Assembly: GCF_900110345.1 (NCBI RefSeq)
Contig: NZ_FODJ01000006.1
Span: 121,015 to 185,014 of the forward strand
Origin: Amphibacillus marinus
GTDB lineage: Bacteria > Bacillota > Bacilli > Bacillales > Amphibacillaceae
DNA: 64,000 nt
Direction: 5' to 3'
Part shown: positions 19,799-29,893 of the stretch, one piece after another
Numbering within the stretch: the first letter of the stretch is position 1
Layout: the number at the start of each line of letters is the position of its first letter
Position numbers and translations under genes: made by a program
Notes under the pieces: model-generated
What the model saw: only the letters and a program-made list of their open reading frames with translations
Told to the model about the DNA's origin: nothing
The model's database searches: none

Positions 19799-21565
19799 TT
19801 AATCATCTTTAAGCTGGATATGAAGATCATTAATTTGCTCATTACTTACCAGGCTTGGGGCATTTGTTAATGGATCTGAAGCAGATGCCGTTTTCGGGAA
19901 CAAAATGGTGTCCCGTAAGTTTGTTTTTCCAGCCAAAAGCATTACAATGCGATCAAAGCCGAGTGCAATCCCACCATGAGGGGGCGCACCATATTCAAGT
20001 GCATCCAATAAGAACCCAAATTCATCAACAGCTGCTTCTCTAGAGAAACCAAGTACTTCAAACATTTTTTCCTGTAGTTCCTTTTGATAGATACGAATAG
20101 AACCTCCACCAAGTTCAAAACCATTTAAGACAAGGTCATAGGCTGCGGCTTTAACCTGGCTCGGGTCATGGCCAAGCTTCTCGATATCTGCTTCAATTGG
20201 TGATGTAAACGGATGGTGTGCAGCAAAGTATCGTCCAGCTTCTTCATCATACTCAAGTAACGGCCAATCAGTTACCCATAGGAAATTAAATTGATTATGA
20301 TCAATAAGGTTTAAATCCTTTGCTAACTTTTGTCTTAAGGCTCCTAAGCTGTTAAATACGACATCTGTTTTGTCAGCAACAAACAACAATAAGTCATTGT
20401 CATTTGCCGTTAATGCTTTCATTAAATCTCCCTGATCTGCTTCAGTAAAGAACTTAGCAATCGGACCTTTTAAGACTCCTTCTTCAACCTTAAGCCACGC
20501 TAACCCCTTCGCTCCATATATCTTAACAAAGTCCGTCAGTTTATCAATGTCCTTTCTCGAAAAAGCTTGGGCTTGTTCAGTAACATTAATTGCACTAACT
20601 TTTCCACCTGAAGCAACAGCGCTAGCAAAAACCTTGAAATCTGAGTTTCTTACCAGCTCAGAAATATCGACTAGCTCTAGGTCAAAGCGCGTATCTGGTT
20701 TATCAGAACCATAACGAGACATTGCTTCATCATAAGTCATTTGTTGAATCGGTAAGCTAATTTCGATCCCCTTTACCTTTGTCATTAATTTTTTAATCAT
20801 TTGCTCAGTCATTGCGATAATATCAGCTTGTGACATAAATGACGTCTCAATATCTATTTGTGTAAATTCAGGCTGACGATCTGCTCTTAGGTCCTCATCA
20901 CGGAAACAGCGGGCAAACTGAAAATAGCGTTCAAATCCTGCGACCATAATTAATTGCTTAAACAACTGTGGCGATTGCGGTAACGCATAGAAATGGCCTT
21001 GATGAACACGACTTGGAACGAGATAATCACGCGCCCCTTCTGGCGTACTCTTCGTCAGCATTGGCGTCTCCATTTCTAAGAAGTCGTTATCATTGAGAAA
21101 CTGGCGAATAACTTGTGCAGCTTGATGTCTAAGCTTAAATGTTTGTTGCATTGATTCTCTTCTTAAATCAATATAACGATATTTGAGTCTCACATCCTCT
21201 GAAACATCAGCTCCATCTAAAACAGTAAATGGTGGGTTTTTTGCTTCATTAATGACTGAGATAGATTGAGCTGCAATCTCAATTGCTCCCGTTTTCATCT
21301 TAGGGTTAACCGTTGCTTGATTACGTTTAACAACTTCCCCTTTAACTTCAATGACATACTCACTTCTCACTAATTCTGCGACGGCTAGCGCTGACTCCGA
21401 TACATCGGGGTTAAAAACAACCTGAACCACACCCGATCGATCCCTTACATCAATAAACACTAACCCACCAAGATCTCTTCTTTTCTGCACCCAACCTTTT
21501 AATAAAATCTGTTCACCAACTTGCTCAACACTTAATTCTGAGGCTAACTGTCTTTTTCTTGTCAT
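19799..21565 (-). CDS. aspS: Aspartyl-tRNA synthetase
   Basis: This class IIb enzyme has 588 residues. The N-terminal OB-fold anticodon-binding domain is residues 1-105 ([21 protein letters not shown]). The catalytic core has motif 2 [16 protein letters not shown] near residue 220 and motif 3 [13 protein letters not shown] near 530, with the bacterial GAD insertion between about 290 and 420. It may be non-discriminating and also charge tRNA-Asn, which the sequence alone does not settle. It follows hisS by 12 bp and shares its T-box-controlled transcript. Confidence 0.96.
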   Translation of the reverse strand: MTRKRQLASELSVEQVGEQILLKGWVQKRRDLGGLVFIDVRDRSGVVQVVFNPDVSESALAVAELVRSEYVIEVKGEVVKRNQATVNPKMKTGAIEIAAQSISVINEAKNPPFTVLDGADVSEDVRLKYRYIDLRRESMQQTFKLRHQAAQVIRQFLNDNDFLEMETPMLTKSTPEGARDYLVPSRVHQGHFYALPQSPQLFKQLIMVAGFERYFQFARCFRDEDLRADRQPEFTQIDIETSFMSQADIIAMTEQMIKKLMTKVKGIEISLPIQQMTYDEAMSRYGSDKPDTRFDLELVDISELVRNSDFKVFASAVASGGKVSAINVTEQAQAFSRKDIDKLTDFVKIYGAKGLAWLKVEEGVLKGPIAKFFTEADQGDLMKALTANDNDLLLFVADKTDVVFNSLGALRQKLAKDLNLIDHNQFNFLWVTDWPLLEYDEEAGRYFAAHHPFTSPIEADIEKLGHDPSQVKAAAYDLVLNGFELGGGSIRIYQKELQEKMFEVLGFSREAAVDEFGFLLDALEYGAPPHGGIALGFDRIVMLLAGKTNLRDTILFPKTASASDPLTNAPSLVSNEQINDLHIQLKDD

Positions 21566-21577
21566 AAAATTATCCCC

Positions 21578-22843
21578 CTATAATACTTCTTTCATATAAT
21601 CCACAATTTGTTCAAAGCCAATCAACTGTTGATTACCTGTTACCATGTCTTTTACTAGAGCCTGCTGATCAATTAGCTCCTGTTCAGCAATAATAATAAC
21701 GTGCTTAGCGTTTAGTCGATCAGCTGCTTTAAATTGTGCCTTCATTTTTCTACCTGAATAATCTTTATCAACTTGAATATCTGCTAAGCGTAGCTGATCC
21801 TGAATCTGAACTGCTTTTAGCTCTGCTTCAGCGCCTAGCGCAACGATGAAACAGTCAAGTTGCTGATCAATTGGTAGCTTAATCTTTTCAGCTTCAAGTG
21901 CCATTAATAAACGCTCCACACTTAAGGCAAAACCAATTCCCGGTGTAGGCTGACCACCCAAGTCCTCAACTAAGCCATTATAGCGCCCACCACCAGATAA
22001 AGTGGTAATTGCCCCGAAGCCTTCCGCTTCACTCATAATTTCAAAAGCCGTGTGGTTATAGTAGTCTAGTCCACGGACAAGATTAGGATCAACTTGATAA
22101 GGGATGTCCATTGCATCTAAATAAACTCTGACCTTTGTAAAATAGTGATCAGCTTCTACTGTTAAGAAGTCTAAAATTTTTGGTGCTGATTGCATGGCTG
22201 GATGATCATGATCCTTTTTACAATCAAGCACCCGTAACGGATTTTGTTCTAGTCGCACCTGACAGTCTGAGCATAATTCTGCTTTATATGGATTAAAGTG
22301 GTCAATTAGTGCACGTTTGTGACTCAAACGGCTTTCTTGATCACCTAACGAATTAATGACCAGCTTTAGTGAACTAAGGCCAAGCCCACGGTAAAAGTTC
22401 ATTGCTAATGCAATTACTTCAGCATCAATAGCGGGATCTGCGCTTCCTAGCGCTTCTATTCCAAGCTGAACAAACTGGCGCATCCTCCCCTGTTGTGGGC
22501 GCTCATAACGAAACATCGGTCCATTGTAAAACAGCTTCTGCGGTTGAATCGCCGCTCCATATAGCTTATTTTGAACAAATGCCCGCACAACAGATGCTGT
22601 TCCTTCAGGACGAAGTGTTAAGCTCCGTCCACCCCGATCCTCAAATGTATACATTTCTTTTTGGACAATATCTGTTGTATCACCAACGCCACGCTGAAAT
22701 AGCTCAGTATGCTCAAATATTGGTGTCCTAATTTCTTGATAATTATAACGTTTGCAAATATTAACAAATTGTTGCTCAACAAACTGCCATCTTTCACTTT
22801 CACCTGGTAAAATATCTTGTGTACCTCTTGGTAAATTAATCAT
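21578..22843 (-). CDS. hisS: Histidyl-tRNA synthetase
   Basis: This class IIa enzyme has 421 residues counted from ATG 22843. That start lies 8 nt after AGGAGGG, and the protein then begins MINLPRGTQDILP as in the family. Motif 2 is MFRYERPQQGRMRQFVQLG, the histidine A/B loops are VRGLDYYNHTAFE and GGGRYNGL, and the C-terminal anticodon domain begins near residue 325. The frame extends 38 codons upstream into the T-box terminator region, which is not coding. Operon with aspS. Confidence 0.96.
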   Translation of the reverse strand: MINLPRGTQDILPGESERWQFVEQQFVNICKRYNYQEIRTPIFEHTELFQRGVGDTTDIVQKEMYTFEDRGGRSLTLRPEGTASVVRAFVQNKLYGAAIQPQKLFYNGPMFRYERPQQGRMRQFVQLGIEALGSADPAIDAEVIALAMNFYRGLGLSSLKLVINSLGDQESRLSHKRALIDHFNPYKAELCSDCQVRLEQNPLRVLDCKKDHDHPAMQSAPKILDFLTVEADHYFTKVRVYLDAMDIPYQVDPNLVRGLDYYNHTAFEIMSEAEGFGAITTLSGGGRYNGLVEDLGGQPTPGIGFALSVERLLMALEAEKIKLPIDQQLDCFIVALGAEAELKAVQIQDQLRLADIQVDKDYSGRKMKAQFKAADRLNAKHVIIIAEQELIDQQALVKDMVTGNQQLIGFEQIVDYMKEVL

Positions 22844-22939
22844 GATAATGCCCTCCTGTTCGGCTATTATTCCCTTAAAATATGTAAGATAAAATGAAAC
22901 GTTAGTAGTTATTAAGGTGTTTAGAACTTTTTTAAACAC

Positions 22940-23203
22940 AAAAAAAACGCCTCCCAAAAAAAGGGACGAGCGATTACCCGTGTTGCCACCCTAGTTGAAT
23001 TCATTAATAATGCTATGAATTCCACTCAAAGCCATTAACGCCTGGCCCGCGGCTATACTTACTCTAACTTTCAATATAGCACCTACGGAATGTCTTTCAT
23101 TAAACAGCCGGATAGAGATCCTCTCAGCTACTAGATCCCCTCTCTTAAATATCCACTTTTTTTAACTACTCTTTCCCTCATTGGTTTTAACACCATTTAA
23201 TTG
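22940..23203 (-). promoter_or_regulatory. T-box leader RNA of hisS-aspS
   Basis: The minus strand has the T-box sequence AGGGTGGCAACACGGG (22992-22977) and a terminator with a long T-run at about 22972-22940. The stem I apical element GCTGAGAGGATC is followed by GAAAGACATTCC. The likely specifier is GAC (Asp), which is followed by A as usual, and it overlaps CAT (His) within GACAT (23094-23090). The leader should respond to uncharged tRNA-Asp and possibly also tRNA-His. Confidence 0.93.
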
Positions 23204-23209
23204 TTTATA

Positions 23210-23238
23210 ATATTACTGTTTGCGACTTGTAATGTCAA
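23210..23238 (-). promoter_or_regulatory. Sigma-A promoter of hisS-aspS
   Basis: TTGACA (23238-23233), 17-bp spacer and TAATAT (23215-23210) on the minus strand, placing the transcript start near 23203. Confidence 0.8.
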
Positions 23239-23265
23239 GCTTATTTTCAAATCGAGAAAAAGCTT

Positions 23266-23295
23266 TTGACGTATGGTCTGTTTTTTTTATATGAT
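23266..23295 (+). promoter_or_regulatory. Sigma-A promoter of the amidase gene
   Basis: TTGACG (23266-23271), 18-bp spacer with a T-run, TATGAT (23290-23295). The leader to the ATG at 23385 is about 80 nt. Confidence 0.7.
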
Positions 23296-23384
23296 AGTAA
23301 TATATCGACACTAAATTTCGTGAACGTGTTAGTTTCCGAAAAATGTAAGTATAATTATGATGACATACATCAAAGGAGAAAAAA

Positions 23385-24524
23385 ATGCAGAAGAAAATAC
23401 CCTATCTAATTATATTTACCTTCTTACTGTTCGCACAACACATCCGTGCTGATTCTATTCAAATAGAAACAGATCAGCTCTTAGTAAGATCAGGACCTGG
23501 TACTGAATACGAGGTGATTGGTCACGTTGATCAAGGGGAGCAATATGAACGTGCAGACGAAGACGGTGATTGGATTGCTATTGCCTTTAATAATGAAACT
23601 GGCTGGGTACATAGTCAGTATACTTCAATTATCGGTAATGAATCTAATTCTCATGAAGGCACTGATCCGGAAAATGCTCAAGGTGAATTGGAAGATGAAT
23701 CTGAAGGTGAAGGCGAAGGTGATCAACCAAACACAGGAAATACATATCCTTTTAACCAAATAGTCAAAGTAGATGTTGTCAATATTCGAGAAGAACCGAC
23801 TGTGCAATCAGCGATTATTGGCGAGCTTAGAAAAAGGCAGACTGTGTCTATTATTGCTTCAATCGATGAAAATTGGGTTGAGATTGAAACAGACGATTTA
23901 ACGGGATTTATGCCAGCATCAATTGTCGGGTTAAATGCAGTTGATAATAACTCCAGTATGCGATCATTAAGCAACAAACGGATTGTCATTGACCCCGGAC
24001 ATGGCGGAGTAGATGTCGGGGCAATTAGTCAAAGCGAGCACTATGAGAGCGAATATACCCTTTATACAGCTCAGATTCTGGCCAACCAATTAGAGCGACT
24101 TGGTGCAAGTGTCCAATTAACCCGAGATGATGACTTTTATTACGCGCTTACGCCTCGATCAGTGTTCGCTAACTATTATGATGCAGATGTTTTCTTAAGC
24201 CTTCATTATAATAGTGAGCCTCAGTACCCGACTGCAAATGGGATTAATACCTTCTATCGTGATGACCGTGACCAAGCCTTGGCTGACATTGTCCACGCCG
24301 CTATTCTAGAAGAAACAGGGGCGAATGATCGCGGTGTAGCTTCTGGTAACTATCTTGTGCTAAGGCACGCTCGGCGTCCTGGTCTATTATTAGAACTTGG
24401 CTTCCTTTCTAATGCTGAAGAAGAGCTACAAATTCAAAGCTTCGCTTATCAGAATGAAATTAGTAGAGGAATCATTTCTGGCTTACAGCAATATTTCTCA
24501 AATCAGACTAGGCTTGAGAATTGA
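23385..24524 (+). CDS. yrvJ: Secreted N-acetylmuramoyl-L-alanine amidase with two SH3 domains (YrvJ-like)
   Basis: This extracellular peptidoglycan amidase cuts the MurNAc-L-Ala bond. A signal peptide occupies residues 1-22. The first bacterial SH3 domain is about 24-84 (LLVRSGPGTEY), then a Glu/Gly/Asp-rich linker to about 120 and a second SH3 domain at about 124-185 (VVNIREEPT). The Amidase_3 domain runs from 199 to 372, with likely zinc ligands His206 (IDPGHGG), Glu223 and His274 (LSLHYN), and catalytic Glu near 337 (LLLELGFLSN). AAAGGAG precedes the ATG. Its place beside hisS matches B. subtilis yrvJ. Confidence 0.92.
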   Translation: MQKKIPYLIIFTFLLFAQHIRADSIQIETDQLLVRSGPGTEYEVIGHVDQGEQYERADEDGDWIAIAFNNETGWVHSQYTSIIGNESNSHEGTDPENAQGELEDESEGEGEGDQPNTGNTYPFNQIVKVDVVNIREEPTVQSAIIGELRKRQTVSIIASIDENWVEIETDDLTGFMPASIVGLNAVDNNSSMRSLSNKRIVIDPGHGGVDVGAISQSEHYESEYTLYTAQILANQLERLGASVQLTRDDDFYYALTPRSVFANYYDADVFLSLHYNSEPQYPTANGINTFYRDDRDQALADIVHAAILEETGANDRGVASGNYLVLRHARRPGLLLELGFLSNAEEELQIQSFAYQNEISRGIISGLQQYFSNQTRLEN

Positions 24525-24546
24525 GAGGTTTTTCGATAAACATTTA

Positions 24547-24588
24547 TAACGAAAAGAGACTGACTAAGTAGTCAGTCTCTTTTCGTTA
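24547..24588. terminator. Bidirectional terminator between the amidase gene and phoU
   Basis: A perfect 19-bp stem (24547-24565 with 24570-24588) with loop AAGT has T-rich flanks suited to both convergent genes. Confidence 0.9.
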
Positions 24589-24599
24589 TTTAATCATTG

Positions 24600-25259
24600 T
24601 TATTCGTTTAAATCGTAAACCTCACCTTTAACTAGGTACATAATGCTTTCAGCGATATTAGTGAGATGATCCCCGAAACGTTCAATATACCTTGCACTAA
24701 AGGCCATCTGCATAACAAGTTGAATTTTTTGCGGATTGGTCGCTGTCATTTGCAATAGTTCTTCCATTACTTGCCCGAACATACCATCAATGAGATCATC
24801 AAGCTCTGACAATTTCTTTGCTAGTTGAATGTCCTCTTTTTTATAAGCTTCTATTGCAAGGTCAATCATTTTAAAGGCGACATCGCGCATATCTGCCAGT
24901 GAGGGATGAATCTCAAGCTGATGATCGTTACCAAGATGAATAGCAGAACGAGCAATATTTTTGGCGTTATCAGCCATTCTTTCTAAATCAGTTGCCGTAC
25001 GAATGGCAACAATTAACTTTCTTAAATCGCTAGCCACAGGTTGTTGACGAGCAATAAGCAAAATAGATGCTTCATTAATTGCTAAATCGAGTTGATCTAA
25101 TTCTTTATCTGCTTCCATCACTTGCTGAGCTTTATCAACATCTGATTGATAAAGGGCAGCTATAGACCCTTCCAATTGAACCTTTGCTGCCTTCGCTAAC
25201 TTGATTACCATGTCCTTTACTGCTTCTAACTCTAAATCAAATTGTTCACGTGCTACCAT
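24600..25259 (-). CDS. phoU: Phosphate-specific transport accessory protein PhoU
   Basis: PhoU is a cytoplasmic helical-bundle protein linking the Pst transporter to phosphate signalling. The 219-residue sequence shows the two PhoU repeats, each with the metal-binding acidic pattern (RTATDLERMADNAKNIAR near residues 86-103 and ARYIERFGDHLTNIAE near 190-205). Last gene of the pst operon, 17 bp after pstB. There is no phoPR pair in the window. Confidence 0.94.
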   Translation of the reverse strand: MVAREQFDLELEAVKDMVIKLAKAAKVQLEGSIAALYQSDVDKAQQVMEADKELDQLDLAINEASILLIARQQPVASDLRKLIVAIRTATDLERMADNAKNIARSAIHLGNDHQLEIHPSLADMRDVAFKMIDLAIEAYKKEDIQLAKKLSELDDLIDGMFGQVMEELLQMTATNPQKIQLVMQMAFSARYIERFGDHLTNIAESIMYLVKGEVYDLNE

Positions 25260-25276
25260 TAAAATGCCTCCTTTTA

Positions 25277-26080
25277 TTAACCAAATCTTCCTGTAATATA
25301 ATCTTCAGTTCGTTTATCCTCAGGATTAGAGAATAAGCGATTTGTATCTGTAAATTCAACAAGCTCCCCATTTAGCATGAACGCAGTTCGATCTGAAATT
25401 CGAGCAGCCTGCTGCATATTATGCGTAACAATGACAATTGAATAATCTGTCTTCAACTCTTGAATAAGCTCCTCAACCTTCAAAGTAGATTTTGGATCAA
25501 GTGCTGAAGTTGGCTCATCCATTAAAATAACATCTGGCTCAATGGCAAGTGCACGTGCAATACAAAGACGTTGTTGTTGACCACCAGACAAGCCATAAGC
25601 ACTATCCTTTAAGCGATCCTTTACTTCATCCCAAATTGCTCCACCGCGTAAACTCTTCTCGACAATCTCATCTAAGATTTTTTTGCTTTTAATACCATGA
25701 ATTCTTGGTCCATAAGCTACATTGTCGTAAATCGATTTTGGGAATGGGTTTGGCTTTTGAAAAACCATCCCTACCTTAGTCCGAAGTTCTTCAACCTTAA
25801 AGCTCTTATCTAAAATATTTTGATTTCGGTAATGAATCATACCAGTTGTCTCAACATTTGGTACCAGTTCGACCATCCGATTTAATGTCTTCAGAAAAGT
25901 TGACTTCCCACAGCCTGATGGACCAATCATTGCTGTTACTTCCTTCTCATAAATCGGCAGATTGATTCCCTTTAATGCATGCTTACTTCCATACCATAAA
26001 TTTAAATCTTCCGTATTAAATACTTTTCTTAAGTTTTTTTCTGGCTGAGCCGTATTGGTAAGTCCCGTTACAATCTTCAT
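25277..26080 (-). CDS. pstB: Phosphate ABC transporter ATP-binding protein PstB
   Basis: PstB is the ATPase subunit of the high-affinity phosphate importer. From ATG 26080 (267 residues; AGGGGGA 7 nt upstream) it has Walker [10 protein letters not shown], the Q-loop [11 protein letters not shown], the signature LSGGQQQR, Walker [13 protein letters not shown] and the His switch VTHNM. The frame extends 19 codons further into the end of pstA. No sign of degeneration. Confidence 0.96.
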   Translation of the reverse strand: MKIVTGLTNTAQPEKNLRKVFNTEDLNLWYGSKHALKGINLPIYEKEVTAMIGPSGCGKSTFLKTLNRMVELVPNVETTGMIHYRNQNILDKSFKVEELRTKVGMVFQKPNPFPKSIYDNVAYGPRIHGIKSKKILDEIVEKSLRGGAIWDEVKDRLKDSAYGLSGGQQQRLCIARALAIEPDVILMDEPTSALDPKSTLKVEELIQELKTDYSIVIVTHNMQQAARISDRTAFMLNGELVEFTDTNRLFSNPEDKRTEDYITGRFG

Positions 26081-26096
26081 TTGATTTCCCCCTGAT

Positions 26097-26981
26097 CTAG
26101 TACCTTTGCTGAAATTTATTTCGAATAATAATGGCAACTGAATTTAACAGAAATAGCATTAGCAATAGCACGATAATAGTAGCTGATGCTAAATTAGCGT
26201 ATTCACGTACTAGTGAAGCATCTAATGTCCAGTAGTATATTTGCATTGGTAAAACAGTAAAACGATCAAGTAACCCCCCTGGGAAAGGCAACAATAATGC
26301 TGGTATCCCTAAAACAACAAGTGGCGCTGTCTCACCAATTGCTCGTGATAAAGCTAAAATGGTTCCCGTTAGAATACCTGGTAAAGAGGCTGGCAGGACA
26401 ATATTTTTAATCGTTTGCCATTTGGTTGCACCAAGACCATACGACCCTTCACTTAAAAATCCTGGTACTGCTCGAATTGCCTCTTGACTTGAGACGATAA
26501 CAATTGGTAGGACAAGCAGTGACATCGTCAATCCGCCTGCAAGGACTACACTTCCTAGTTGCAGTGATCTTACAAAAATAGTCATCCCTAAAATACCATA
26601 AACAATGGAAGGAACACCTGCTAAGTTTGCTATGTTGGTTTGAATCACGGACTGTAGCTTCCCTTTTTTAGCGTACAGTTCATTATAGATAGCTGTTCCT
26701 ACGCCAAGAATCATCGTTACAGGTATGACTACTGCCATCAGCCAAAGCGTCCCAAGAATTGCGCCCATAATTCCAGCTCTTTCTGGCACGGTTGATAAGC
26801 GATTAGAGAGGAAATCAAAGTTGATGTAGTCGATGCCCTCAGTAAAGACTTGTACTAATAAAATAGCTAGCACGATAATCCCAAAGGTTGTAGCCATAAA
26901 AAACAAGCTTTTAAATAAATTATTAATCAAAATTCGTCGTTGCATTCTTTGAATGACTTTACTATGATTTAAATACTTCAT
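26097..26981 (-). CDS. pstA: Phosphate ABC transporter permease PstA
   Basis: This permease has 294 residues with about six membrane segments. The binding-protein-dependent transport loop [25 protein letters not shown] lies near 180-205, followed by AIGETAPLV. It starts 2 bp after pstC with GGGAGGA in the end of pstC, so translation is coupled. Partner of PstC in the membrane channel. Confidence 0.95.
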   Translation of the reverse strand: MKYLNHSKVIQRMQRRILINNLFKSLFFMATTFGIIVLAILLVQVFTEGIDYINFDFLSNRLSTVPERAGIMGAILGTLWLMAVVIPVTMILGVGTAIYNELYAKKGKLQSVIQTNIANLAGVPSIVYGILGMTIFVRSLQLGSVVLAGGLTMSLLVLPIVIVSSQEAIRAVPGFLSEGSYGLGATKWQTIKNIVLPASLPGILTGTILALSRAIGETAPLVVLGIPALLLPFPGGLLDRFTVLPMQIYYWTLDASLVREYANLASATIIVLLLMLFLLNSVAIIIRNKFQQRY

Positions 26982-26983
26982 AA

Positions 26984-27940
26984 TTAGTATTCCTCCCGAA
27001 AGCGGCGAGAAATGTATCTTGCCAAAATGTTCATAAGTAAGGTAAACACGAACAAGGTCATCGCTACCGCGTATAAACTGTAATAAATAGTTGATCCTGC
27101 AGGTGCATCACCAGCAGCGACCTCCACAACATATGCCGTCATTGTTTGCATAGACTGTGTGACATCAAAGGTAAAATTCTTTGAGCTACCACTTGCAATT
27201 GTAACAATCATTGTCTCACCAATAGCTCTAGATATGCCCAATACAAAAGAAGCAACGATACCTGAAAAGGCGGCTGGAATCACAACTTTAAATGTAATTT
27301 CAAGCTTAGTTGCGCCAAGTGCAAGAGCACCTTCACGCATTGATTTAGGAACTGCAGCCATTGCATCTTCTGATAACGAGGCAATCATTGGAATAATCAT
27401 AATTCCCATCACTAAACCAGGACTTAAAATATTAGTTGCACCTAATGCTGGAATGAATTGACGTAATAATGGCGTAACAAACGTAAAAGCAAAAAATCCA
27501 TAAACAATGGTTGGAATACCTGCTAACAACTCTAAAATTGGTTTTAACAGACCACGCACCCGGTCTGAAGCATATTCACTTAAAAAAATTGCCGTCATCA
27601 TACCAATAGGGCCAGCCACTAGCATTGCAATGATTGATGACAAGATGGTTCCAGTAATTAATGGAAGGACACCAAATTGCGGGTTCTGACTTAATGGTCG
27701 TAAAACAGTCCCAGTAAAGAATTCAATAATAGAGACACGTTGAAAAAAGGAAAACGTTTCGGTGATAAGCACTAATACAATTCCAATCGTAGTTAAGATC
27801 GATAAGAACGCAATAAAAAAAAGTGCTTTGGGTATCGTTTTTTCAATCCAAGCAACCAAACTTGATGAACGCTTGTTTTCTTCTATTAAATCGTTAATAT
27901 CTAATGTATCTGTTTTATTAATATTTGAATGTTTATTCAT
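26984..27940 (-). CDS. pstC: Phosphate ABC transporter permease PstC
   Basis: The 318-residue permease has a long cytoplasmic N-terminus (about 35 residues) and about six to seven membrane segments. Permease-loop signatures are LSEYASDRVRG, GIPTIVYGFFAF and ALGATKLEITFKVVIPAAFSG near 215-235, with AIGETMIV following. Forms the membrane channel with PstA and follows pstS by 56 bp. Confidence 0.95.
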   Translation of the reverse strand: MNKHSNINKTDTLDINDLIEENKRSSSLVAWIEKTIPKALFFIAFLSILTTIGIVLVLITETFSFFQRVSIIEFFTGTVLRPLSQNPQFGVLPLITGTILSSIIAMLVAGPIGMMTAIFLSEYASDRVRGLLKPILELLAGIPTIVYGFFAFTFVTPLLRQFIPALGATNILSPGLVMGIMIIPMIASLSEDAMAAVPKSMREGALALGATKLEITFKVVIPAAFSGIVASFVLGISRAIGETMIVTIASGSSKNFTFDVTQSMQTMTAYVVEVAAGDAPAGSTIYYSLYAVAMTLFVFTLLMNILARYISRRFREEY

Positions 27941-27996
27941 TAGAAAACCTACCTTTTACCGTAATAAGAGACACAATGCCCCATGCAATCAAACCT

Positions 27997-28944
27997 TTAA
28001 TTTAATCCGCTAAGAAAAGCCAATTCCATTTGTATTTCATCCTCTGGAACTGGTGCAAAGCCAGCAATATCAGCAAATTCATTAACATGCTCCATTAAGA
28101 AAAGCGAAAAGTCCAATACCTGTTCCTTTTCTCTAGCGTTATTCAGGTTTAAGTAGGTAAAGATTGGTCTGGTAAACGGACCATATTCCCCATCTTCTTT
28201 AATATTGTCATAGGTCGGCTCAACAGGACCATTACCAAAGTCAACTTGCACAATACCAAGCTGGTCTTGATTATTAACATAATAGCCAAAGCCAAAGAAA
28301 CCAATTGCATTAATATCTTCTCTAACTAATGTAACCAAAGTTGAATACTCTTGCTGTAAATCAATATCAGTTACTAGATCAGTTTCATTTAAAATTTCTT
28401 CATAGAAAAATTCATAAGTCCCATGGTTTTCATTTGGTCCATAGGTTTTAATCTTTTCATTAGGAAATGAGGGATCAATGTCAGACCAATTGCTAATACC
28501 GCCATCAGCTTGAAAAATTTTAACAATTTGCTCCTGAGTCAGCTCCGTTGCCCAATCATTGTCTGGATGAATGACGAAGGCAAGACCATCTAAAGCAATT
28601 TTTAATTCCTTAGGTTCAAAACCTGCTACCTCGGCCCCCTGCAACTCTTCATTTCTAATATGACGGGAAGCATTATTCAAGTCTGTTCCACCACGCATAA
28701 TAAACTTCTGAAAGCCGGCACTTGTTCCGGCCCGTGAAACTTCTACTGAAACCTTGGGTTGTTCATTAAGCATATATTCCTCAGCAATCCGCGCCATTAA
28801 TGGGTAAACTGTTCCAGATCCATCAATTGCAACTCGACCTGTTAATAAACTTTCATCATCAAGGTTTAAATCCGCATTCCCACATGCAGTAATTAGTAAT
28901 ACTGCTACTACCATTATTATCGTAATTAAGTACTTTTTTCTCAT
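27997..28944 (-). CDS. pstS: Phosphate-binding lipoprotein PstS
   Basis: PstS is the extracellular phosphate receptor. A lipoprotein signal peptide ends in the lipobox ITAC with acylated Cys21. The mature part has the phosphate-loop segments IDGSGTVYPL (about 41-50), SRAGTSAGFQKF (about 83-94) and GPNENHGTYEFF near residues 168-179. Length 315. AGGGGGA lies before the ATG. First gene of pstS-pstC-pstA-pstB-phoU, downstream of a PhoP-box array. Confidence 0.95.
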   Translation of the reverse strand: MRKKYLITIIMVVAVLLITACGNADLNLDDESLLTGRVAIDGSGTVYPLMARIAEEYMLNEQPKVSVEVSRAGTSAGFQKFIMRGGTDLNNASRHIRNEELQGAEVAGFEPKELKIALDGLAFVIHPDNDWATELTQEQIVKIFQADGGISNWSDIDPSFPNEKIKTYGPNENHGTYEFFYEEILNETDLVTDIDLQQEYSTLVTLVREDINAIGFFGFGYYVNNQDQLGIVQVDFGNGPVEPTYDNIKEDGEYGPFTRPIFTYLNLNNAREKEQVLDFSLFLMEHVNEFADIAGFAPVPEDEIQMELAFLSGLN

Positions 28945-29020
28945 TATAACTCCCCCTAGAAATCAGGCTTCTATCGTATTTCTTTATACTCAACATATTA
29001 CTTTCTTAATATGAACTTAT

Positions 29021-29048
29021 CGTTAATTAAACGTTAAGAATTTGTAAA
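29021..29048 (-). promoter_or_regulatory. PhoP-box array upstream of pstS
   Basis: On the minus strand TTTACA, TTAACG and TTAACG recur with exactly 5-bp gaps, an 11-bp period on one face of the helix. This is the Bacillus PhoP-box design (TTAACA-like direct repeats). It lies about 77 bp upstream of the pstS start, consistent with induction under phosphate limitation. Confidence 0.85.
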
Positions 29049-29237
29049 TTTTATTAATTGCTACTCAACTCATTATTAAGAATGTTTAAAAGAACAGGCT
29101 TCTGCTCTGGTAAAAGAGCTTTCTTTACGTACATCATTTACAAAAAGCATTGCTTGTTTAATTATTATGCTACCTTATTTATTTACTAGAACAGGAAAAG
29201 ACATTCTTACAAATTGTAAGTAATATTTTATTAAACA

Positions 29238-29287
29238 ACAAAAAAAGCCCGATAGTGAAACGAGCTTTAAGCTACTATTTCAGTATC
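29238..29287 (-). terminator. Terminator of the relA-dtd unit
   Basis: A 10-bp stem with one mismatch (GATACTGAAA with TTTCACTATC) encloses AGCTTAAAGCT. The seven-T tract follows on the minus strand. Confidence 0.75.
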
Positions 29288-29422
29288 TGACTTTTTCTGG
29301 TTCTTCATCAAACAGCGTTGGTTAAGCACAGGAGTCGACTCTTTTTCTTATGCCTAATATTAGAAAATAATCTTACCAACGTTATTTGTTATACAACCAC
29401 TTTTCTTCTTAACTGTTATGCA

Positions 29423-29869
29423 TTAGCGGTCCGCACTGTCAATCATAATGGTGACTGGACCATCATTAATTAGGCTCACTTCCATCATTTCACCAAATAC
29501 ACCTGTTTCAACCTTTAAATTACTATCTCTCAATTGCGCATTAAAATAGTTGTACAGAGGCTCTGCTAACTCTGGCCTGGCTGCGCCCATAAAGTTTGGT
29601 CGCCTTCCTTTCTTGGTATCCGCATACAACGTAAACTGGGAGATCGATAAAACCTCTCCAGCAATATCTATTATAGATTGATTCATTTTATGTTGATCAT
29701 CTTCATAGATACGTAAATGTGTAATTTTCCGGATTAAGTAGTCAGCATCACCTTGATCATCATCATGAGTAATCCCTAATAGAATAACGATCCCATGTTT
29801 AATCTTACCAATAACCTGTTGATCAACAGTTACTTGTGCTTGGCTGACTCTTTGAATAACCGCTCTCAC
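29423..29869 (-). CDS. dtd: D-aminoacyl-tRNA deacylase
   Basis: Dtd hydrolyses D-aminoacyl-tRNAs (and Gly-tRNA-Ala), protecting translation. At 148 residues it is complete, with SQFTLYAD near 78-85, [10 protein letters not shown] near 90-99 and the cross-subunit Gly-cisPro motif in [10 protein letters not shown] near the C-terminus. It follows relA by 24 bp, as in B. subtilis, and shares its transcript. Confidence 0.95.
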   Translation of the reverse strand: MRAVIQRVSQAQVTVDQQVIGKIKHGIVILLGITHDDDQGDADYLIRKITHLRIYEDDQHKMNQSIIDIAGEVLSISQFTLYADTKKGRRPNFMGAARPELAEPLYNYFNAQLRDSNLKVETGVFGEMMEVSLINDGPVTIMIDSADR

Positions 29870-29893
29870 GCATACATACCCCCACGATCAATT

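Larger units (their letters stand above)
28945..29422. other. 478-bp gap between pstS and dtd: control region and terminator, no gene
   Basis: The part next to pstS holds the PhoP-box array (29021-29048); the part next to dtd holds its terminator (29238-29287). In the remaining sequence I see only the short repeat GCTCT/AGAGC near 29103-29123 and no coding potential. Confidence 0.6.
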
